Of a stretch of 29,050 bases of DNA, positions 24,117 through 29,050 are shown piece by piece (the stretch's first letter is position 1; each line of letters begins with the position of its first letter). The DNA is from Bacillota bacterium (GTDB lineage: Bacteria > Bacillota > Clostridia > Acetivibrionales > DSM-1351). A program made the translations under genes and the position numbers. The notes below the pieces were generated by a model that made no database searches, was not told the DNA's origin, and saw only the letters and a list, made by a program, of their open reading frames with translations. The stretch spans positions 1-29,050 of the forward strand of contig JAEZIU010000185.1 of NCBI GenBank assembly GCA_023436485.1, read 5' to 3'.

Positions 24117-25241
24117 ATGGAGAAGGAAAAATTAATTATATACCCGTATGACGGTGAATTTACTTCCATTATAAGGCATAGTAATCTTTTATGCAACTAT
24201 GAAGTAACGGGGCTGATATCTCCGGGAGGCTGGGGGTTGAGCGGTAGGGATGCAGGAGAGGCTGATTATGGTAGCAAACTGGGGATAACTGTAACCAACG
24301 ATTTCGATGAAAGCATAAAGCTTTGCGATACGGTGCTATTCTCTGATTCCAGAACACAGATGGATTTTGAAAAATTTATTATGCCAAAAGTCTCTAAGGC
24401 AGTAGGCATGGGAAAAAATTTGATATTCACTATTCCGTTGACAAATGATGCTTTTGATAAGATTGAGAAAGAGTGCATCAATGGGGGAGTATACTTCAAA
24501 TATTTTAACAATGTATGCAGGCAGGATGAGAGTCAGGAAGTGGCAGGGGAGTATAATTTTTTATATGATATCAATACACCTGTAATTTTTGTTCTAGGAA
24601 TAGGAGACAAGGCAAACAAGTTTGAAGTTCAGCTGGCATTAAGAGAAAATGTCATGAAGATGGGATATCGGGTAAGTCAGATTGGTACGAGAGGATACTG
24701 CGAATTACTGGGCTTTCATTCATTCCCCCAATTTATGTATAGCAATAATTTGTCCGAATCAAGTAAAATCATATTATTTAATCAATTTATAAAAAAATTG
24801 GAGAATGAAAATCCGGATGTAATTATTATAGGTATACCGGGAGGAATTATGCCTTTTAATAATAAGCTTACAAATAATTTTGGAATTGTCGCATATGAAG
24901 CTTCCCAGGCTGTGGCACCTGATTCTGCTGTTTTCAGCTGCTATTATGCGGATTATTATAACGAATATTTCGTTAAAATGGTAGATACCGCAAGATACAG
25001 ACTTGGATGCAAAGTGGACTGTTTTAACATGGCAAACTCTGAGCTTGACTGGCTGAATTCAAAGGATCTGAATAAAATGGTATATACTTCCCTAGATTCA
25101 AAATTTATTGACGAAAAGATTAAAAAATACAAAGGACTGGATACTCCTGTATTTAATGTTTTGAACAGCAAGGGTGCATCAGGTATGGCAGAATGTGTAA
25201 TTAACAGGCTTTCCGACTATGGAAAGACGGAAAGTATATAG
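24117..25241 (+). CDS. Peptide maturation system protein, TIGR04066-like
   Basis: A 374-aa protein that, from memory, belongs to the TIGR04066 family found only with CcpM-type radical SAM maturases and Cys-rich precursors. Residues 1-140 look like a Rossmann-type half (LIIYPYDGEF, TGLISPGGWGLSG, VLFSDSR). Residues about 155-370 form a second alpha/beta half with VIFVLGIGDKANKFEVQLAL, which resembles a nucleotide-binding loop but lacks a full Walker A Gly-Lys-Ser/Thr, and PDVIIIGIPGGIMPF, which resembles a Walker B-like strand and glycine turn. No signal peptide or membrane helix is seen. Function is unknown; ATP- or nucleotide-dependent activation of the peptide or of a small carrier-bound group is a guess. 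It is translationally linked to the maturase, and the acyl-carrier-related gene follows after 14 nt. Confidence 0.82.
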   Translation: MEKEKLIIYPYDGEFTSIIRHSNLLCNYEVTGLISPGGWGLSGRDAGEADYGSKLGITVTNDFDESIKLCDTVLFSDSRTQMDFEKFIMPKVSKAVGMGKNLIFTIPLTNDAFDKIEKECINGGVYFKYFNNVCRQDESQEVAGEYNFLYDINTPVIFVLGIGDKANKFEVQLALRENVMKMGYRVSQIGTRGYCELLGFHSFPQFMYSNNLSESSKIILFNQFIKKLENENPDVIIIGIPGGIMPFNNKLTNNFGIVAYEASQAVAPDSAVFSCYYADYYNEYFVKMVDTARYRLGCKVDCFNMANSELDWLNSKDLNKMVYTSLDSKFIDEKIKKYKGLDTPVFNVLNSKGASGMAECVINRLSDYGKTESI

Positions 25242-25255
25242 GGGGCATAGTCAAA

Positions 25256-25558
25256 ATGAATACTGATGAAGTGATGATAAAAGAAACAATATTGAAGATT
25301 TTTAATGAAAGATTTAAAATAGATATTGCCCGGAAATGGAATGAGCTACAGGATTTGCATTTCCTTAGTAACAAGTTTGGGATGGCTCCCAGAGACTTAT
25401 TGTATCTGCATTCCGACATTGAAGGAGAATTTGACATAAAAATATCCGAGGAACATATAGTTAATGATAAATTCACCACTCTGAACAACATAATTCAAAT
25501 CATCAGCCATGAGCTGAAAGTGAAAGCTATGGTTGATAAGGAATCAAAGGTATCATAA
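25256..25558 (+). CDS. Acyl-carrier-related protein of the peptide maturation system
   Basis: A 100-aa helical protein that resembles an acyl carrier protein in size and in segments such as DLLYLHSDIEGEFDIKISEEHIVNDKFTT (only the pattern is meant). From memory it fits TIGR04069, the acyl-carrier-related partner of CcpM loci. At the place where a true carrier has the phosphopantetheine Asp-Ser-Leu, this protein reads MAPRDLLYL, with no serine. It may therefore act as a binding scaffold rather than a loaded carrier. Its ribosome binding site (GGGGG) lies at the end of the preceding gene. It is the last gene of the RiPP operon; a regulator with its own promoter follows. Confidence 0.78.
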   Translation: MNTDEVMIKETILKIFNERFKIDIARKWNELQDLHFLSNKFGMAPRDLLYLHSDIEGEFDIKISEEHIVNDKFTTLNNIIQIISHELKVKAMVDKESKVS

Positions 25559-25609
25559 AATAAATCCTTATAGTATTACTTTGTACGGAAAGGCACTCTG
25601 TGCTACATA

Positions 25610-25628
25610 TTAACAAAAAAGTTAACAA
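25610..25628. repeat. Direct repeat TTAACAA x2 before the LuxR-type regulator
   Basis: TTAACAA occurs at 25610-25616 and 25622-25628, 12 bp apart, about 26 nt upstream of an extended -10 element. The spacing is close to one helical turn and fits a dimeric activator or repressor site. Confidence 0.5.
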
Positions 25629-25653
25629 GATGTCATAAATATTGGAAAAAATG

Positions 25654-25662
25654 TGATATAAT
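25654..25662 (+). promoter_or_regulatory. Extended -10 promoter of the LuxR-type regulator
   Basis: TGATATAAT has a TG in extended -10 position and a consensus -10, 54 nt before the regulator ATG. No good -35 is present at 16-18 nt, so the promoter may need the TG element or an activator bound at the TTAACAA repeats. Confidence 0.58.
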
Positions 25663-25716
25663 GTAAAAGTGTGTAATCAATAAAATTAATGGGTACTACC
25701 AGAGGCATTTTTATTT

Positions 25717-26337
25717 ATGGACAAAATAAGAACTTTGATTGTTGATGATGATGTAATTTGGTTAAATAACATAAAGGTTTACCTTCATACGGAAGATGAT
25801 ATCATATTGGAAGCAACTGCTACGGACAGGGAAAGTGCAGTCAGAACTGCCATTTTAATTCACCCTGATGTTATAGTAATGGACACAAATCTTAGTGGGA
25901 ATAATTATGATGGCATTTATGCGGCTGCTGAAATCTCACGGGAAATTAATACAAAGATTATAATGCTTACAAGCCATCAGGAAGAAGATGTTGTACTCAA
26001 TTCCTTTACAGCCGGGGCGATAAATATTTTACCAAAGGATGATTGGAGAAGTGTAGTCGATGCCATCAACTCAGCCAAAACCGAAAATTCTCCATATGAA
26101 GTACTCCTCAAGGAATATTCCAGACTAAAGCAGGAGGAACAGCTGAAACCTTTATCAGACTCGGAAAGAGAAGTGTTTCGACTTCTGGAAAATGGCTATT
26201 CCAGAAGTCGAATTCAAAATGAGTTGTATAAATCAGAAAACACTATAAAAACACAGATCAAAAGTATTTTAAAAAAAATGGGAGTAAGCAACGTAGGACT
26301 AGCGGTAAAAAAGGTTCATCAAAATGGTCTTATTTAG
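25717..26337 (+). CDS. NarL/LuxR-type response regulator
   Basis: A 206-aa response regulator. The receiver has an acidic cluster (Asp10, Asp11, Asp12), phosphoacceptor Asp56 in VIVMDTNLSG, Thr in IIMLTSHQ and Lys in LPKDDW. A LuxR-type helix-turn-helix follows (about 143-206): LSDSEREVFRLLENGYSRSRIQNEL with KSENTIKTQIKSILKKMGV as recognition part. No histidine kinase gene is adjacent, so it is an orphan here. The start ATG has AGAGG upstream with a long 11-nt spacer. It has its own promoter and terminator, and its target could be the RiPP operon upstream, its own promoter or a distant locus. Confidence 0.9.
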   Translation: MDKIRTLIVDDDVIWLNNIKVYLHTEDDIILEATATDRESAVRTAILIHPDVIVMDTNLSGNNYDGIYAAAEISREINTKIIMLTSHQEEDVVLNSFTAGAINILPKDDWRSVVDAINSAKTENSPYEVLLKEYSRLKQEEQLKPLSDSEREVFRLLENGYSRSRIQNELYKSENTIKTQIKSILKKMGVSNVGLAVKKVHQNGLI

Positions 26338-26367
26338 TGCATTCAACTATCCAGTAAATCAAGAAAT

Positions 26368-26416
26368 CAAAATCAGCACTTTGCAAGAATTAATCAAAGC
26401 AGAGTGCTGATTTTTT
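26368..26416 (+). terminator. Terminator after the LuxR-type regulator
   Basis: AAATCAGCACT pairs with AGTGCTGATTT and a run of six T follows. The inner part is extended by TGC/GCA. It is about 30 nt after the stop. Confidence 0.88.
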
Positions 26417-26512
26417 GTATCCTTTTAACAAAATATCTTAGTACTTATTTGAAATAAATTCCAAAAACCTTATCTATAACCGGGTTTTAAACATTGTATG
26501 TCTATATAAACA

Positions 26513-26541
26513 TTGGCAGAAGGAAATCCTCTGGTTAAAAT
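26513..26541 (+). promoter_or_regulatory. Sigma-A promoter of the hydrogenase operon
   Basis: TTGGCA (26513) and TAAAAT (26536) are separated by 17 nt; each matches consensus at five of six positions. It is 72 nt before the first start codon. A Rex-like operator begins 4 nt after the -10. Confidence 0.7.
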
Positions 26542-26545
26542 TATA

Positions 26546-26563
26546 TTGTCAAAAAAATAACAA
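26546..26563. promoter_or_regulatory. Rex-like operator at the hydrogenase operon start site
   Basis: TTGTCAAAAAAATAACAA matches the Rex consensus TTGTTAA-N4-TTAACAA at 12 of 14 defined positions. It begins just after the -10 element and covers the expected transcription start, where a bound repressor would block RNA polymerase. Rex senses the NADH/NAD+ ratio and commonly controls fermentation and hydrogenase genes in Clostridia. Confidence 0.62.
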
Positions 26564-26613
26564 TGATAGCAGATATGTGAATGCACCAATAGTACTTGAG
26601 GAGGGAAAACTAA

Positions 26614-27087
26614 ATGGAAGATTGCAAATGCAGTCCGGTTGACGGGATTCTTAATAAGTATGACAACAATAAATCACACTTGATAGCAGTTTTACAGGAA
26701 ATTCAAAACGAATATAAATATTTGCCAGAGGATGTTTTAAATTATGTAGCGGAAAAGCTGGAGATAAATCTCTCAAAGATATTCAGTGTAGCTACATTTT
26801 ATGAAAACTTTTCATTGGTGTCAAAGGGAAAATATATTATCAAGGTATGTGACGGTACCGCTTGTCACGTTAGAAAATCAATTCCTATATTAAATGCAAT
26901 GAGAAAAGAGCTATGCCTCTCAGAAGGTAAACATACTACAGATGATAAGCTGTTTACAGTTGAAACAGTTTCCTGCCTTGGAGCTTGCGGATTGGCACCG
27001 GTTATTACAATAAATGATAAGGTATACGCTAAAATGACGCCGGATTCAACAATAGAAATCATAAAGACTTTGAGGAGTGAAGGATAA
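26614..27087 (+). CDS. hydC: NuoE-like [2Fe-2S] subunit of NAD(P)-linked hydrogenase (HydC/HndA)
   Basis: A 157-aa thioredoxin-like ferredoxin subunit of the NuoE/24-kDa family. The [2Fe-2S] ligands are Cys79 and Cys84 (CDGTACH) and Cys121 and Cys125 (SCLGACG), the standard C-x4-C and C-x3-C arrangement. The N-terminal helical part (LIAVLQEIQNEYKYLPEDVL, then FSVATFYENFSL) is also typical. It should pass electrons between the NuoF-like flavoprotein and the hydrogenase subunit in an electron-bifurcating or NAD(P)-reducing [FeFe]-hydrogenase. The length matches the family. The start follows GAGGAGGG, and the gene overlaps the next start by one base. The family alone could also fit a formate dehydrogenase complex; the order E, F, then a 2Fe-2S-start subunit favours hydrogenase. 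Confidence 0.9.
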   Translation: MEDCKCSPVDGILNKYDNNKSHLIAVLQEIQNEYKYLPEDVLNYVAEKLEINLSKIFSVATFYENFSLVSKGKYIIKVCDGTACHVRKSIPILNAMRKELCLSEGKHTTDDKLFTVETVSCLGACGLAPVITINDKVYAKMTPDSTIEIIKTLRSEG

Positions 27088-28958
27088 TGAAAATTAAAAA
27101 TTTGCAAGAATTTAAAACCTTTTCTGACAGGTCAGTACAGGCAATGGACAAACAAAAAAAGAAGGTTCTGGTATGTGCAGGAACAGGTTGTGTAGCCGGC
27201 GGATCATTAGAGATATATAAAAGGATTAAAGAACTTATAGATGATAAAGGCCTTCTTGTTGAACTTGAACTGGATTATGAAAAGGAAGGCATAGGAGTAA
27301 AAAAGAGCGGGTGCCACGGATTTTGCGAAATGGGGCCATTAGTGAGAATCGAACCGGAAAACTACTTGTATTTAAAAGTTCAGATAGAAGATTGTGAAGA
27401 AATTGTTGAAAAAACCCTTATAAACAATGAAGCCGTTGAAAGGCTTATGTATAAGACTGATGATAAGATATATAAGGCACAGGAGGATATTCCTTTCTAC
27501 CACAAGCAGACAAGAATGGTTCTGAAAAACTGCGGAAGCATTAATGCAGAATCCTTTGCAGAATATGTAGCAAAGGGCGGTTATAATGCGCTTAGTAAAG
27601 TATTGTTTGAAATGGAGCCTCAGGAAGTATGTCAGTCCATACTGGATTCCAACCTGAGAGGAAGAGGGGGCGGAGGTTATCCTGCAGGAAGAAAATGGCA
27701 ACAGGTGCTGAAACAGGGTAGCGAAATCAAATACATTGTTTGTAACGGAGACGAAGGAGACCCGGGAGCTTTCATGGACAGAAGTATCATGGAGGGTGAT
27801 CCTCACGGTGTTATCGAGGGAATGGCTATTGCAGGCTATGCTACAAAGAGTACATCAGGATATATATATGTAAGAGCAGAGTATCCCCTTGCAGTAGAAA
27901 GACTTAGGATAGCTATTGAAGATGCAAGAAAGTACGGAATGTTGGGTGAGAACATACTAAATTCCGGATTTTCATTTGATATAAACATAAATAAAGGTGC
28001 AGGAGCTTTCGTTTGCGGTGAAGGTAGTGCATTAACCGCATCAATAGAAGGCGAAAGGGGAATGCCAAGGGTAAAACCCCCAAGAACGGTGGAAAAAGGA
28101 CTTTGGGGAAAGCCTACAGTACTTAACAATGTAGAAACATTTGCAAATGTTCCTTTAATTATTAACAATGGGAGTGAATGGTACAAAGGTATCGGGCCTG
28201 AAAACAGTCCGGGTACAAAAGCTTTTGCCATAACAGGATACGTTAACAATACCGGGTTGATAGAAGTCCCAATGGGAACAACCCTGAGAGAAGTAATATT
28301 TGATATCGGAGGCGGTATCAGGAACGACAAGAAATTCAAAGCCGTTCAGATTGGAGGTCCCTCAGGAGGTTGTCTCAGGGAAGACCATCTTGATCTTCCG
28401 TTAGACTTCGATTCACTTAAAAAAGTAGGAGCAATGATAGGTTCAGGCGGACTCGTTGTATTGGATGAAGACACCTGTATGGTTGAAGTAGCAAGGTTCT
28501 TCATGAACATTACACAGAACGAATCCTGCGGAAAATGCGTACCATGCCGTGAAGGAACCAAGAGAATGCTTGAAATACTTGAAAAAATAGTAGACGGAAA
28601 AGGCCGTGAAGAAGACCTTGATCTACTCGAGGAATTGGCAGATACCATAAGCAGTACGGCGTTGTGCGGACTAGGAAAATCCGCAGCAAGTCCTGTTGTA
28701 AGCACATTAAAATTTTTCAGGGATGAATACTTGGAACACGTTATAGATAAGAAGTGCAAAACACATACATGTAAAGCTTTGACTTCTATAGTAATAGAAA
28801 AGGAAAAATGTAAGGGCTGCAGCAAATGTGCAAGAATATGTCCTGTTCAGGCAATCGAAGGAAAGATAAAGGAACCGTATACCATTAACCAATCAAAATG
28901 TATCAAGTGCGGTGCCTGTCTGAAATCTTGTCCATTTGCAGCAATAAAGGAGGCGTAA
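27087..28958 (+). CDS. hydB: NuoF-like flavoprotein subunit of NAD(P)-linked hydrogenase (HydB/HndC)
   Basis: A 623-aa multidomain electron-transfer subunit. Residues about 25-120 form an N-terminal thioredoxin-like [2Fe-2S] domain (VCAGTGC and GCHGFCEMGP). The NuoF core follows: NAD(H) site GRGGGGYPAGRKW (about 191), FMN site CNGDEGDPGAFMDR, and an SLBB-type region. The [4Fe-4S] cluster ligands are in ESCGKCVPCREGT and LCGLGKSA (about 475-535). The C-terminus carries two ferredoxin-type [4Fe-4S] motifs, CKGCSKCARICP and CIKCGACLKSCP. This domain set is that of HydB of bifurcating hydrogenases and of HndC. It couples NAD(P)H to the hydrogenase and possibly ferredoxin. It starts at ATG 27087, overlapping the previous stop by one base, with GAAGGA upstream. 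The next subunit follows after 5 nt. Confidence 0.94.
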   Translation: MKIKNLQEFKTFSDRSVQAMDKQKKKVLVCAGTGCVAGGSLEIYKRIKELIDDKGLLVELELDYEKEGIGVKKSGCHGFCEMGPLVRIEPENYLYLKVQIEDCEEIVEKTLINNEAVERLMYKTDDKIYKAQEDIPFYHKQTRMVLKNCGSINAESFAEYVAKGGYNALSKVLFEMEPQEVCQSILDSNLRGRGGGGYPAGRKWQQVLKQGSEIKYIVCNGDEGDPGAFMDRSIMEGDPHGVIEGMAIAGYATKSTSGYIYVRAEYPLAVERLRIAIEDARKYGMLGENILNSGFSFDININKGAGAFVCGEGSALTASIEGERGMPRVKPPRTVEKGLWGKPTVLNNVETFANVPLIINNGSEWYKGIGPENSPGTKAFAITGYVNNTGLIEVPMGTTLREVIFDIGGGIRNDKKFKAVQIGGPSGGCLREDHLDLPLDFDSLKKVGAMIGSGGLVVLDEDTCMVEVARFFMNITQNESCGKCVPCREGTKRMLEILEKIVDGKGREEDLDLLEELADTISSTALCGLGKSAASPVVSTLKFFRDEYLEHVIDKKCKTHTCKALTSIVIEKEKCKGCSKCARICPVQAIEGKIKEPYTINQSKCIKCGACLKSCPFAAIKEA

Positions 28959-28963
28959 ATAAC

Positions 28964-29050
28964 ATGGGAACTATGATAATCGACGGACAGCAGGTTGAAT
29001 TTACCGATGAAAAAAATATACTGGCAGTAATCAGAAAAGCAGGTATTGAG
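28964..29050 (+). CDS. hydA: Start of hydrogenase catalytic subunit (HydA/HndD-like); cut by window end
   Basis: The first 29 codons are open to the window edge: MGTMIIDGQQVEFTDEKN, then ILAVIRKAGIE. This is the beginning of a plant-type [2Fe-2S] ferredoxin domain, as found at the N-terminus of [FeFe]-hydrogenase HydA/HndD and of some formate dehydrogenase subunits. The start has AAGGAGG at the end of the preceding gene, about 10 nt upstream. The assignment to [FeFe]-hydrogenase rests on the operon order and not on the H-cluster motifs, which lie outside the window. Confidence 0.72.
   Translation, partial: MGTMIIDGQQVEFTDEKNILAVIRKAGIE

Noticed and set aside
27836..28339. Long minus-strand open frame of 167 codons
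   Set aside because: It lies fully inside the NuoF-like gene, has no ribosome binding site or recognisable domain, and its composition is that of an antisense shadow.
28346..28825. Minus-strand open frame of 159 codons
   Set aside because: It is antisense to the conserved C-terminal half of the NuoF-like protein and has serine-rich, low-information content without any motif.
1..29050. CRISPR arrays, tRNA or rRNA genes, insertion sequences
   Set aside because: I found no regularly spaced repeats, no tRNA-like or rRNA sequence and no transposase gene or terminal inverted repeats in the window.

Overview
The window is AT-rich, Gram-positive-type DNA. It has strong purine-rich ribosome binding sites, compact operons, an SLH-anchored GH10 xylanase, a clostridial Cys-rich peptide maturation cassette and an HydABC/HndABCD-type hydrogenase operon. 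Together these suggest an anaerobic, plant-polysaccharide-degrading member of the Clostridia, most like Ruminiclostridium or a related cellulolytic clostridium. The assignment is inferred from gene content, not from a search.

Layout. (1) About 1-8.2 kb holds a tight natural-product operon. It starts with the 3' part of an NRPS (adenylation domain, carrier domain, BtrH-like domain). Then come two MGT-type glycosyltransferases, a stand-alone carrier/BtrH-like didomain protein and a third glycosyltransferase. The carrier/BtrH-like unit and the glycosyltransferase each occur repeatedly, so the operon looks built by duplication. (2) 8.2-11.8 kb encodes an OmpR-type response regulator, a BcrA-type ABC ATPase, an ABC-2 permease and a histidine kinase. 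This looks like a sensing and self-protection module. (3) 12.1-15.3 kb encodes a large secreted xylanase (CBM22-CBM22-GH10-CBM9-SLH) with a terminator. (4) 15.5-18.2 kb encodes a membrane diguanylate cyclase, a PilZ c-di-GMP receptor and a stand-alone diiron ODP-fold protein. (5) 18.3-21.8 kb carries housekeeping or accessory genes: a DUF1540 protein, a cysteine-less ArsC/Spx-fold protein, a minus-strand PF06541 membrane protein, a YgjP-like metallopeptidase and an iron-sulfur aldo/keto reductase.

(6) 21.8-25.6 kb is a RiPP locus. It has a decayed ABC-transporter ATPase remnant, a 55-aa precursor with five alternating cysteines (CxCxCxCxC), a 21-bp perfect hairpin, a radical SAM/SPASM maturase, a peptide-maturation protein and an acyl-carrier-related protein without an obvious phosphopantetheine serine. 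(7) 25.6-26.4 kb encodes a LuxR-type response regulator. (8) 26.5-29.05 kb is the start of an NAD(P)H-linked hydrogenase operon: a NuoE-like and a NuoF-like gene and the first 29 codons of the next subunit. A good promoter lies upstream, with a Rex-like operator just downstream of its -10 element.

The two most novel parts are the carrier/BtrH/glycosyltransferase cluster, whose product I cannot name, and the Cys-rich peptide cassette, whose protein families are recognised but whose chemistry is open. Family names were assigned by eye from motifs and memory; no database was searched.
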